Shown: positions 1-6,150 of the stretch, in pieces
Layout: the number at the start of each line of letters is the position of its first letter
Numbering within the stretch: the stretch's first letter is position 1
Made by a program: the position numbers and the translations under genes
NCBI GenBank assembly: GCA_015222555.1
Contig: JADFVM010000374.1
Coordinates: forward strand, 1-10,791
Reading direction: 5' to 3'
DNA: 10,791 nt
Source: Pseudomonadota bacterium
GTDB taxonomy: Bacteria; Desulfobacterota; JADFVX01
Notes under the pieces: model-generated
Databases searched by the model: none
Told to the model about the DNA's origin: nothing
The model's input: only the letters and a program-made list of their open reading frames with translations

Positions 1-813
1 ACAAAGGATGTTGAGGATGCAGCCATTCTTTTAGGTTCTGTTGCAGGCTATGATCCCCGGGATTCAACGTCAATCAACAGGGAAGTGCCGGATTACAGAA
101 AGCTGCTTACGGGCGACATTAAAGGTCTAAAAATAGGTGTCCCCGGGGAATACTTTATCGATGGGATGGAATCTGACACAGAAGCAGCGGTGAAAAAAGC
201 GATCACCGAACTGGAAAAGTTAGGCGCTGAAGCGATAGAGATATCGCTACCTCACACGGACTATGCCGTTGCCGTTTACTATATTGTAGCGCCTGCTGAA
301 GCAAGCTCCAATCTAGCGAGGTATGATGGTGTTAAGTACGGCTTCAGGTCCCAGGAAGCCAGAGAGCTTCTCGATATGTATAAAACAACGAGGGCAGAAG
401 GGTTCGGACAGGAAGTCAAACGAAGAATTATGCTCGGTACCTATGCACTATCAGCAGGATATTATGACGCCTATTACCTTAAGGCACAGAAAGTGAGGAC
501 TCTTATTTCCAATGACTTCAAGGACGCCTTTAAACAATGTGATGTCATTGTTACACCCACCGTTCCATCACCTGCATTTAAGACGGGAGAAAAGACCACA
601 GATCCTCTGCAAATGTACCTGTCTGATATTTTCACTATCTCCTGCAACCTTGCAGGACTACCGGGGATTTCTTTACCCTGCGGTTTTTCTGATGGTGGCC
701 TTCCCATCGGATTGCAGATTATAGGAAACCATTTCGATGAAGCAACGATCATTAAGACAGCCCACGCCTATGAACAATCAACAGATTGGCACAAAAGAAA
801 ACCTGTTATTTAA
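1..813 (+). CDS. gatA: GatA, amidase subunit of Asp-tRNA(Asn)/Glu-tRNA(Gln) amidotransferase (3' part)
   Basis: The reading frame is open from base 1, so the gene begins upstream; 270 C-terminal residues are visible and end at TAA 811-813. GatA releases ammonia from glutamine, which GatB uses to amidate mischarged Glu-tRNA(Gln) or Asp-tRNA(Asn) in the cytoplasm. The call rests on signature C-terminal stretches of the amidase family: DAAILLGSVAGYDPRDSTS at the start of the window, LKIGVPGEYF, the VTPTVPSPAFK stretch, and NLAGLPGISLPCGF followed by GLPIGLQIIG. The Ser-cisSer-Lys catalytic triad lies in the missing N-terminal half and cannot be checked. The family is about 485 residues, so roughly the last 55 percent is here. 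gatB, often the next gene, is absent; a 185-bp gap with a new promoter follows. No clear terminator was seen after the stop. An internal GTG at 85 is not a real start. Confidence 0.95.
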   Translation, partial: TKDVEDAAILLGSVAGYDPRDSTSINREVPDYRKLLTGDIKGLKIGVPGEYFIDGMESDTEAAVKKAITELEKLGAEAIEISLPHTDYAVAVYYIVAPAEASSNLARYDGVKYGFRSQEARELLDMYKTTRAEGFGQEVKRRIMLGTYALSAGYYDAYYLKAQKVRTLISNDFKDAFKQCDVIVTPTVPSPAFKTGEKTTDPLQMYLSDIFTISCNLAGLPGISLPCGFSDGGLPIGLQIIGNHFDEATIIKTAHAYEQSTDWHKRKPVI

Positions 814-896
814 TCTACAATCCATAGATCTTTGAGCCTAACATATATCTGAAATTTAACACCTGTCTCACCACAACTAAACAACAATTATATACA

Positions 897-925
897 TTGA
901 CTCCGGAATATGCTTGCTTTACGAT
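897..925 (+). promoter_or_regulatory. sigma70-type promoter for the phasin-like gene
   Basis: TTGACT at 897-902 and TACGAT at 920-925 are separated by exactly 17 bases. Each box matches most consensus positions. Transcription would start near 932 and give a leader of about 67 nt before the ATG at 999. The promoter sits in the only gap between gatA and the next gene, so it probably drives the phasin-like gene and perhaps dapA beyond it. Confidence 0.55.
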
Positions 926-998
926 TGCAATTCACATTGTTTCTGGCTATGATATTACCCGCATTCATTAAAAGATTAATTCGCAAAACGGAGGGGGT

Positions 999-1361
999 AT
1001 GTTAGACCTTATAAGAAAGAGCTTTGAAGCAGCACTGGGCGGAGTTTCCGCAACACAGGAAAAATTAAAGGAACTGGCCGATGAATTTGTTGTAAGAGGC
1101 CACCTGACCAAGAAAGAAGGCTCAGACCTGCTAAAAGGCTTAAAAGCCACGGCAAAGGAGAGCCAAAAAAAATTGGGATCCTCCATAGAAGTTCAGGTCA
1201 GAAAAGTGATGAAGGAACTGGGCGTTGCCACATCTTCTGAGGTTAAGGCATTAAAGGGTAGAATTGCCAAACTTGAAAAAGATCTTGGAAAGGAGAAAAA
1301 AAAGGCCGCCCCAAAGAGAAAGGCAACTTCCAGTAAAAAGACAGCCAAAGACACTAAATAA
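999..1361 (+). CDS. phasin-like small coiled-coil protein with lysine-rich tail
   Basis: This is a 120-aa cytoplasmic protein with a strong Shine-Dalgarno site (GGAGG at 990-994) just before the ATG. Residues 1-60 are a predicted amphipathic helical segment (MLDLIRKSFEAALG..., then KELADEFVVRGHLTKKEG), typical of the 'polyhydroxyalkanoate synthesis regulator phasin' family. Residues 65-95 form a second helix with heptad-like spacing (VKALKGRIAKLEKDLGKE). The last 25 residues are Lys/Ala/Ser/Thr-rich (KKAAPKRKATSSKK) and resemble the basic tails of PhaF/PhaI- or histone-H1-like proteins, which can contact DNA or polyphosphate. No PHA synthase or depolymerase gene is in the window, so a granule role is inferred only from family resemblance. 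In other bacteria such genes often sit beside ubiB, which is not seen here. A general helical, nucleoid-linked stress protein is the main alternative. Confidence 0.7.
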   Translation: MLDLIRKSFEAALGGVSATQEKLKELADEFVVRGHLTKKEGSDLLKGLKATAKESQKKLGSSIEVQVRKVMKELGVATSSEVKALKGRIAKLEKDLGKEKKKAAPKRKATSSKKTAKDTK

Positions 1362-1393
1362 ATAGCTGACAGATGGGAGGCTGGCGAAAAGAG

Positions 1394-1413
1394 GCACAAA
1401 TTAATGTGCTTTT
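1394..1413 (+). terminator. weak terminator-like hairpin after the phasin-like gene
   Basis: GCACA at 1394-1398 pairs with TGTGC at 1405-1409 around a 6-nt loop, and TTTT follows at 1410-1413. The stem is only 5 bp, so termination would be leaky and dapA could still receive read-through. It lies 33 bases after the stop codon, a normal distance. Confidence 0.35.
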
Positions 1414-1451
1414 GCTGACTTATAGTTTCTTGGACACAAGCTCTCGCTAAT

Positions 1452-1644
1452 GGCTTTAGCCCGTATTTCTCATAGGACTTCGTAACGAAACAGTTCCAGG
1501 GTAGGGAGGGAGTGGTTTTCGAGACCGAGGGCAGCGCAGGCATAGTTGGCGCTATGTTGAGCAGTCCGATAGAGTGAAAACCGCGCCCTGCCTGCCATTG
1601 GGCTCTTGCAGTAGAAAGCTTGTGAGAAATGCGGGCTAAACCTT
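1452..1644 (+). repeat. foldback element (about 190-bp imperfect palindrome) in the phasin-dapA gap
   Basis: The 338-bp gap 1362-1699 holds no convincing gene. It contains nested arms that share one centre near 1548. The outer arms are 1455-1472 and 1623-1640 (17 of 18 identical as inverted repeats), the middle arms 1500-1520 and 1576-1596 (17 of 21), and the core hairpin CATAG 1541-1545 / CTATG 1552-1556. In the outer and middle arms the T/C-type differences become U-G wobbles if the + strand is transcribed (18/18 and 19/21 pairs), but would be A-C mismatches in a minus-strand RNA. The pentamer CTAAT occurs just outside both ends (1447-1451 and 1645-1649) and might be a target duplication. 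It ends 55 bases before the dapA start, so it may be a MITE-like element, a structured leader, or both. The long open frames through it on the minus strand look spurious. Confidence 0.65.
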
Positions 1645-1699
1645 CTAATTGAAACCAACACCCTATCAAGACATAAAATATCTACGGAGGAAAGAATAA

Positions 1700-2575
1700 A
1701 TGATTCCCAAAGGGGCGTATACCGCCCTTGTAACACCCTTTGTTAATGGTGAAGTCGATGAAAATGCACTAAGAGAATTGATTGATTTTCAGATTTCGGA
1801 AGGAATAGACGGCATAGTGCCTTGCGGTACGACGGGAGAGTCTGCAACACTCGCCCACGAAGAGCATAAACATGTTATTGAGGTCGCCATCGATGCCGCC
1901 CGCGGGAAAGTCCCCGTCATTGCCGGAACGGGCTCTAATTCAACGGATGAAACAATTGCACTGACAAAACATGCAAAAGAGGCCGGCGCCGATGCAGTCC
2001 TTCTTATCACACCCTATTACAACAAACCTACCCAGGAAGGATTATTTCAGCATTTTAGTAAAGTTGCACAGGAAGTTGATATTCCCCAGCTGCTTTACAA
2101 TGTTCCGGGGCGTACTGCACTCAACATGCTACCAGAAACAATCTCGCGGCTTTCAAAGCTGGAAAATATTGTAGGGATTAAAGAGGCCACGGCAGATATG
2201 GAGCAGATCAGCTGGATAAGAGAGTTATGCGGAGAAGAGCTTGACATTATGTCAGGGGATGATGCCACCGTTCTGCCACTTCTGTCTATAGGCGGTAGCG
2301 GTGTGATATCTGTTGTATCCAATATAATGCCGAAAGAAATGTCAGCACTTTGCAGCGCCTTCTTCAGCGGTAATTATGAAGAGGCTCAAAGGCTTCACTA
2401 CAGGCTTCTGCCCCTCGCCAGGGTTCTCTTTTGCGAAACAAATCCCATCCCTGTTAAGGAAGCTCTTCACCTCATGGGGAAAATAACTCAAGAGATACGC
2501 CTGCCATTGACAAGGCTCTCAGAAGAGAACAGAACCCGATTACAGGATGTGATGAAAACCCTGGAAGTAATATAA
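1700..2575 (+). CDS. dapA: 4-hydroxy-tetrahydrodipicolinate synthase
   Basis: DapA condenses pyruvate with aspartate semialdehyde, the first committed step toward diaminopimelate and lysine, in the cytoplasm. The 291-aa protein is full length for the family and begins with the usual IPKGAYTALVTPF-type strand. Key residues fall at the same numbers as in the E. coli enzyme: Thr44-Thr45 in CGTTGES, Tyr107 in TPYYNKP, Tyr133 and Arg138 in YNVPGRT, and the Schiff-base lysine Lys161 in GIKEAT. The NPIPVKEAL stretch near residue 247 is also typical. The start is fixed by GGAGG at 1686-1690. No compelling promoter lies directly in front; the gene may be read from the phasin promoter or from within the foldback element. 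dapB and lysA, frequent partners, are not adjacent. Five bases after its stop a tiny membrane ORF begins. Confidence 0.97.
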   Translation: MIPKGAYTALVTPFVNGEVDENALRELIDFQISEGIDGIVPCGTTGESATLAHEEHKHVIEVAIDAARGKVPVIAGTGSNSTDETIALTKHAKEAGADAVLLITPYYNKPTQEGLFQHFSKVAQEVDIPQLLYNVPGRTALNMLPETISRLSKLENIVGIKEATADMEQISWIRELCGEELDIMSGDDATVLPLLSIGGSGVISVVSNIMPKEMSALCSAFFSGNYEEAQRLHYRLLPLARVLFCETNPIPVKEALHLMGKITQEIRLPLTRLSEENRTRLQDVMKTLEVI

Positions 2576-2580
2576 ATAAT

Positions 2581-2712
2581 ATGATTAACTCGATAGAAAG
2601 AACCTTTGACTTGATCCTGTGGAATAGCCGGCATCTCGACATCCTCTATCTTGCCGCAGGCATTCTCCTCGTCGCGCTTTCTCTCTATTTTTCACACAAA
2701 CAGGCGCACTGA
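2581..2712 (+). CDS. 43-aa putative single-pass membrane microprotein
   Basis: This ORF is too short to be called by most gene finders. It starts 5 bases after the dapA stop and ends with TGA at 2710-2712, whose last base is the A of the antiporter ATG. The sequence starts MINSIERTFDLILWNSRHLD, followed by an uncharged stretch of about 17 residues (ILYLAAGILLVALSLYF) and a short polar SHKQAH end. It therefore looks like one transmembrane helix with a short basic tail. The Shine-Dalgarno site is poor: only GGAAG at 2563-2567, 13 bases away inside the dapA 3' end, so translation may be coupled to dapA. The tight fit between two genes, the stop/start overlap and the clean TM segment favour a real gene that couples translation of, or assists, the CaCA antiporter. 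I do not recognise a family. Confidence 0.55.
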   Translation: MINSIERTFDLILWNSRHLDILYLAAGILLVALSLYFSHKQAH

Positions 2713-3671
2713 TGCTCCTTGCCCTCTTTCTTCTGGCCATCGGATTTATTCTGCTCGCCAAGGGGGGCGACCTCCTAGTCAATGGCTCCTCCTCCATTGC
2801 TAAACATTTTAAGGTGTCTGAACTCGTCATTGGCCTCACCATTGTATCCCTTGGCACGTCGGCGCCGGAGCTGCTCGTTAATATTATCGCATCCATTAAT
2901 GACAGCAGTGGACTAGCCCTTGGAAATGTTTTCGGCAGCAACATATGCAACACTCTGCTTATCCTGGGGACAGCCGGCATTGTGGCCCCCATTACAGTAC
3001 AGAGGGGAACGGTATGGAAAGAGATCCCCTTCGCTTTTTTTATTACACTGGTCCTTGCCCTCCTTCTCAACGACTCTCTTTTTAACGGCGCAGGAAATGA
3101 CCGTCTCTCACGAAACGACGGCGCTATACTATTGATATTATTTGCCCTTTTTATGTATTACATATTTACACTTGCTAAAGCGGGGAACGAAGAAGGGGCT
3201 GGTGAGACGACCGACATGGGCATGGGAAAATCATTCATCTTCATTGTCGTTGGAATAGCCGGTCTTGTTGGTGGCGGAAAGATGGTCGTATCGGGCGCTA
3301 TGGATGTTGCGTCAACCCTTGGCGTCAGTGAAGCAATGATCGGACTGACAATAGTGGCCATAGGAACTTCACTGCCCGAGCTCTTTGCCTCTGTCATGGC
3401 AGCCTATAGAGGAAAATCAGATCTTGCCATTGGCAATGTGATCGGTTCCAATATCTTCAATATTCTCTTTGTCTTAGGCATTAGTTCCGGGATCAAGGCG
3501 ATCCCCTACCCACTCTACATGAACCTCGACCTGGGACTGGTAATACTTTCAATCTTTTTTGTCTTTGTTTTTATGTTCCTGGGGAAAAGGCATAGTATCA
3601 ACAGGATAGAAGCGACACTGCTCGTTCTGATATATGTTGCCTATATGGCCTTCTTGATTATTAGAAAATAG
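2712..3671 (+). CDS. CaCA-family Na+/Ca2+ antiporter (YrbG type)
   Basis: This 319-aa inner-membrane protein is built as two inverted halves, the hallmark of the Ca2+:cation antiporter family. The alpha-1 repeat has GLTIVSLGTSAPEL (residues 41-54) with ion-binding Glu53, followed by GNVFGSN (71-77). The alpha-2 repeat has GLTIVAIGTSLPEL (211-224) with Glu223, followed by GNVIGSN (241-247). About ten hydrophobic segments surround these, and a charged cytoplasmic linker (KAGNEEGAGETTDMGMGK, about 156-173) joins the halves. It probably exports Ca2+ in exchange for Na+ or H+; the exact ions cannot be read from sequence. Length matches YrbG-type bacterial members. The ATG overlaps the preceding small ORF's stop (TGATG), so translation is probably coupled; there is no strong Shine-Dalgarno of its own. 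Confidence 0.93.
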   Translation: MLLALFLLAIGFILLAKGGDLLVNGSSSIAKHFKVSELVIGLTIVSLGTSAPELLVNIIASINDSSGLALGNVFGSNICNTLLILGTAGIVAPITVQRGTVWKEIPFAFFITLVLALLLNDSLFNGAGNDRLSRNDGAILLILFALFMYYIFTLAKAGNEEGAGETTDMGMGKSFIFIVVGIAGLVGGGKMVVSGAMDVASTLGVSEAMIGLTIVAIGTSLPELFASVMAAYRGKSDLAIGNVIGSNIFNILFVLGISSGIKAIPYPLYMNLDLGLVILSIFFVFVFMFLGKRHSINRIEATLLVLIYVAYMAFLIIRK

Positions 3672-3709
3672 GCAGGAGTAAAGAAGGCTTGATATGACTT
3701 AAAAGGGTT

Positions 3710-3972
3710 TGCCTTCCCTTCCCGTTAAAACGTAGCCGAGTGAAGCCGTTGACTGAGGAAGAAGGGCACAAGCTGTTTGAGCGAAGCGAGTTCTTGTGAC
3801 CGCCGAAGGCAACTGCGGAATGAGAGAAGCCAACGGCCAAGTTTAGTAACTTAGAAATTGTTTCTGCATTTTGTTGCAGAAAATAATTTCGTGAAGGCAC
3901 TTATCCGGTTTATCCGGGCTTGGGCGGCCTTTCTTTTGCATACTTCTTCTTTGGCCGTCAAAGAAAAGTATG
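3710..3972. repeat. noncoding multi-hairpin mosaic between converging genes
   Basis: The 402-bp gap 3672-4073 has no convincing gene but is full of inverted repeats. TGCCTTC 3710-3716 / GAAGGCA 3893-3899 encloses GCCGTTG 3745-3751 / CAACGGC 3831-3837, which in turn encloses CACAAG 3767-3772 / CTTGTG 3793-3798 and CCGC 3800-3803 / GCGG 3815-3818. AAGTT 3839-3843 / AACTT 3848-3852 follows, then a 14-bp hairpin at 3854-3890 with loop TTTTGT and a tandem 9-bp repeat TTATCCGGt/g at 3901-3918. Last comes a hairpin at 3939-3972 (14 bp, one bulged C). The hairpin loop at 3767-3798 carries the mirror-symmetric GAGCGAAGCGAG (3779-3790). The GAGCGAAGCGAG and TTCTTTGGCCGTCAAAGAA-like pieces are reminiscent of interspersed intergenic repeats found in many proteobacteria, though I cannot name the family. 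It may also end transcription for the flanking converging genes. Confidence 0.6.
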
Positions 3973-4073
3973 ATAACTTTTTACCATTTGTATTAAAGCA
4001 AAGTTTTTTTCTGTAACCCCGCCCAGAGGACTTGGATTTCTATGACTTATTAAAAGGAATAACGCATCAACAT

Positions 4074-5021
4074 TTATTTCATCATCTCCCTAATCATGCC
4101 AAAAAGCAGCGGCACCATGATCTCGTGATGGCCCGTGAGGGCATATCCCTTGCCACCATCTTGGGTAGGGCGTCTGACAACATTTACAGTAGGACGATAA
4201 TGCTGGATAAAGTCCATATTTACCGTTGAAAAACGTTTAACTTCATGACCCAGGTTTCTAACCAGGGTCAGTGCCTTAAGAAATATCTCGGGCATGAGCA
4301 CGGCCGAACCAACATTGAGATAGACTCCGCCATCAAGTTCTGAGACGACAGACGAAAAAGTTCTGAAATCCCTGAGGCTCCCCTCACCCAGCGCTGCGCC
4401 ATCGGCGTAGGGATGCATATGAATAATATCGGTTCCAATAGCAACATGTACAGTAACAGGCACATTCAGCCTGGCGCCGGCGGCAAGAATACTTTTATCT
4501 GCATGGGGCAGTTTTTCTCTTAAAATCATCTCCCCTACAGCCAATCCAATGCCATGTCCTTTTTCGACACCCTCCTTTATCGCCTCATTCAGCAATCGAC
4601 CTGTTTCCTCGGCCATACCGAAGGTACCGCCTTCCAGCTCTGCGGCAACATCCTCAGAGGTCTGTCCGCAAAAAGCCATTTCAAAGTCGTGCACGATACA
4701 GGCCCCGTTCATTGCAACGGCATTGATGATACCTCTTTCCATAAAGTCAATAATAAGAGGCGTCAGTCCAACCTTAATAACGTGAGCGCCCATACCGAGG
4801 GCAACAAGATTGTCGGCCCTGTGACTCTCAACAATAGCTGAAGCAACGGCCTTCAGGTCACTGGCTGCAAGAATATTTGGAAGACTGTCGAAAAAAGCCT
4901 CAAAGCTTACCCCCTCTCCTGCCGGGCTACCGAGGTCATCAACAGAAACCTTACTTTTTCTATCCTTTATAGAGTAGGTCTTAACACCGCTTGTATCTAT
5001 GCAATCAAACTTCTTTTTCAT
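4074..5021 (-). CDS. deoxyhypusine-synthase-like protein of unknown function
   Basis: This 315-aa cytoplasmic protein has the deoxyhypusine synthase (DHS) fold signature. Residues about 72-95 carry VALGMGAHVIKVGLTPLIID, followed by AMNGACIVHDFEMAF (near 104-118) and a TSEDVAAELEGGTFG segment, which correspond to NAD-contacting parts of DHS. The end (GHHEIMVPLLFGMI) matches the last DHS helices. True DHS modifies eukaryotic or archaeal eIF5A, which bacteria lack. Where DHS has its catalytic lysine (GGGVxKHH), this protein appears to have GSAVLMPEIF, so the lysine seems to be missing; this alignment was made by eye. The start codon follows directly after the gmhA stop (TAA then ATG), so the two form an operon and translation is probably coupled. 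The partnership with gmhA suggests an envelope or sugar-related role, but function is unknown. No binding or substrate evidence is visible. Confidence 0.85.
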   Translation of the reverse strand: MKKKFDCIDTSGVKTYSIKDRKSKVSVDDLGSPAGEGVSFEAFFDSLPNILAASDLKAVASAIVESHRADNLVALGMGAHVIKVGLTPLIIDFMERGIINAVAMNGACIVHDFEMAFCGQTSEDVAAELEGGTFGMAEETGRLLNEAIKEGVEKGHGIGLAVGEMILREKLPHADKSILAAGARLNVPVTVHVAIGTDIIHMHPYADGAALGEGSLRDFRTFSSVVSELDGGVYLNVGSAVLMPEIFLKALTLVRNLGHEVKRFSTVNMDFIQHYRPTVNVVRRPTQDGGKGYALTGHHEIMVPLLFGMIREMMK

Positions 5022-5597
5022 TTACATTGACCCGAATAATTTCTGGTCAACAAGATCACACAGGATATGACAAACAGTGATATGTGTTTCCTGGATCCTC
5101 GCCGTCGTATTTGATTCCACATTGAGATTCATATCCACTCTTTTGGCGATCTCCCCGCCATCCTTACCGGTAAGGCCCACAGTATAAGCCCCCATTGACA
5201 AAGCCGCTTCAATTCCTTTCAGAACATTTACAGAATTTCCACTGGTGCTTATGCCGATGACGATATCACCTTTTTGGCCCAGGGCCTTAACCTGCTTGGA
5301 AAATATATCAGAAAAATCGTAATCATTACCTATACTTGTGATAATTGAGGTGTCTGTGGTTAAGGCAATGGCGGGCAGGGGCGGCCTTTCAATCTGAAAG
5401 CGATTGACAAACTCTGCAGCAACATGTTGGGCATCTGCAGCAGATCCGCCATTTCCAAAAAGAAGTAATTTCCCCCCTCTTGAAAATGTCTCTGAGACCA
5501 ATGTTGCCAGCGATATTATTGACTTTAGCTGTTTTTTTGCAAACTGTTTTTTAACCTCTATGCTTTCTTCAAAAGCGGCAATGACCCGGTTTTCCAT
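5022..5597 (-). CDS. gmhA: phosphoheptose (sedoheptulose 7-phosphate) isomerase
   Basis: GmhA converts sedoheptulose 7-phosphate to D-glycero-D-manno-heptose 7-phosphate, the first step toward ADP-heptose for the LPS inner core. The protein is a single SIS domain. GKLLLFGNGGSAADAQHVAAE holds the phosphate loop and the catalytic Glu, STSGNS (near residue 118) is the second sugar-phosphate loop, and RIQETHITVCHILCDLVD near the C-terminus holds the catalytic His. Length, 191-193 aa, is normal. Two in-frame ATGs compete. The upstream one (5603) sits against the AAAGGGA Shine-Dalgarno (5604-5610) with no spacer, while the one at 5597 has a 6-nt spacer; I chose 5597. The TAA stop abuts the ATG of the DHS-like gene. 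Other heptose genes (hldE, gmhB) are not in the window. Confidence 0.95.
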   Translation of the reverse strand: MENRVIAAFEESIEVKKQFAKKQLKSIISLATLVSETFSRGGKLLLFGNGGSAADAQHVAAEFVNRFQIERPPLPAIALTTDTSIITSIGNDYDFSDIFSKQVKALGQKGDIVIGISTSGNSVNVLKGIEAALSMGAYTVGLTGKDGGEIAKRVDMNLNVESNTTARIQETHITVCHILCDLVDQKLFGSM

Positions 5598-5636
5598 AAA
5601 CATTCCCTTTATTTCAATATAATCTATATCCCCTGG

Positions 5637-5665
5637 ATACTATAAGGCCAGGATAATCCTGTCAA
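5637..5665 (-). promoter_or_regulatory. sigma70-type promoter for gmhA operon
   Basis: Read on the minus strand, TTGACA (5665-5660, a perfect -35) is followed by a 17-base spacer and TAGTAT (5642-5637). Transcription would start near 5630 and leave a leader of about 30 nt. The near-palindrome AGGATAATCCT (5650-5660) lies in the spacer and could be a protein site. Confidence 0.6.
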
Positions 5666-5672
5666 TAAAATT

Positions 5673-5700
5673 TGGTCAAAATCCACTTGCATTTTGGCCA
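5673..5700. promoter_or_regulatory. candidate shared operator between divergent gmhA and trxA promoters
   Basis: TGGTCAAAAT (5673-5682) and ATTTTGGCCA (5691-5700) are inverted repeats matching at 9 of 10 positions with an 8-base spacer. The centre at about 5686.5 is one full arm-spacing suited to a dimeric regulator. The right arm overlaps the trxA -35 box, and the left arm is 8 bases from the gmhA -35 box. The regulator is unknown. Confidence 0.4.
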
Positions 5701-5715
5701 TCTCTAAACTATTAT
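5687..5715 (+). promoter_or_regulatory. sigma70-type promoter for trxA
   Basis: TTGCAT (5687-5692), a 17-base spacer and TATTAT (5710-5715) form a well-spaced promoter. It lies 41 bases ahead of the trxA ATG, giving a leader of about 34 nt that contains AAGGAGG at 5744-5750. Confidence 0.6.
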
Positions 5716-5755
5716 TAGACCTTATAATTAAATAGCGTAGATCAAGGAGGAGCAA

Positions 5756-6082
5756 ATGGGAGAGAATACTCTGACCGTGTCAGATGACAACTTTGAAACG
5801 GAGGTCATTTCCTCTGACATACCGGTACTTATTGACTTCTGGGCATCGTGGTGCGGCCCCTGTAAAGCGATTGCCCCTATCGTGGAAGAAATTGCAACTG
5901 AATACAGCGGAAAGATTAAGGTGGCAAAGTTGAATGTTGATGATAACCCGAAGACTCCCGCGAAATTTGGTGTGAGAGGTATCCCTACCCTGATAATGTT
6001 TAAAGGCGGTGAAGCTGTTGACCAGATAGTCGGTGCAATCCCGAAGTCACAGCTTGATGAGATGGTAAAAAAGGTCCTCTAG
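5756..6082 (+). CDS. trxA: thioredoxin
   Basis: This 108-aa cytoplasmic dithiol-disulfide oxidoreductase passes electrons from thioredoxin reductase to ribonucleotide reductase, peroxiredoxins and other targets. The single thioredoxin fold has the classic FWASWCGPCK active site with Cys33 and Cys36. It also has the buried Asp (DFW, Asp27), the VDDNP strand (61-65), and the cis-proline motif RGIPT with Pro77. Length is normal and no signal peptide is present, so it is not an exported DsbE/ResA-type protein. The start is fixed by the very strong AAGGAGG at 5744-5750. It stands alone, divergent from gmhA and converging on mreB. The product could be one of several thioredoxins in the genome. Confidence 0.97.
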   Translation: MGENTLTVSDDNFETEVISSDIPVLIDFWASWCGPCKAIAPIVEEIATEYSGKIKVAKLNVDDNPKTPAKFGVRGIPTLIMFKGGEAVDQIVGAIPKSQLDEMVKKVL

Positions 6083-6093
6083 GGAAATCATCC

Positions 6094-6121
6094 GAGGGGA
6101 AAGAAGGTGCTTCTTTCCCTC
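6094..6121. terminator. hairpin between convergent trxA and mreB
   Basis: GAGGGGAAAGAAG (6094-6106) pairs with CTTCTTTCCCTC (6110-6121) around a 3-nt GTG loop, with one bulged G. It lies 11 bases after the trxA stop and 29 bases beyond the mreB stop. T-runs are short on the + strand (CATTTAA follows) and on the minus strand, so it is imperfect as a classic intrinsic terminator. Its place between convergent genes supports a shared role. Confidence 0.6.
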
Positions 6122-6150
6122 ATTTAACGCTTCACAATTGCGGTAGTTTT

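Noticed and set aside
1649..1677. TTGAAA-17-CATAAA as a dapA promoter.
   Set aside because: Transcription would start near 1684, on top of the GGAGG at 1686-1690, leaving no proper leader.
1440..1699. A lysine riboswitch in the dapA leader.
   Set aside because: The layout is a single coaxial foldback, not the five-helix junction of that riboswitch, and I could not find its conserved junction segments. A cmscan against Rfam RF00168 would settle it.
1193..1736. Two long minus-strand open frames (1193-1669 and 1470-1736) across the phasin-dapA gap.
   Set aside because: They run through the foldback element and overlap the phasin-like and dapA coding ends. Their proteins are low in ordinary domain character, and no Shine-Dalgarno was seen. 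The frames follow from the repeat's base composition.
3661..3900. A 79-aa minus-strand frame through the multi-hairpin region.
   Set aside because: It translates stem and loop sequence and overlaps the 3' end of the antiporter gene. Open frames across such repeats are common and usually spurious.
4032..4229. A 65-aa + strand frame opposite the DHS-like gene's 3' end.
   Set aside because: It overlaps a confident gene on the other strand and has no Shine-Dalgarno site.
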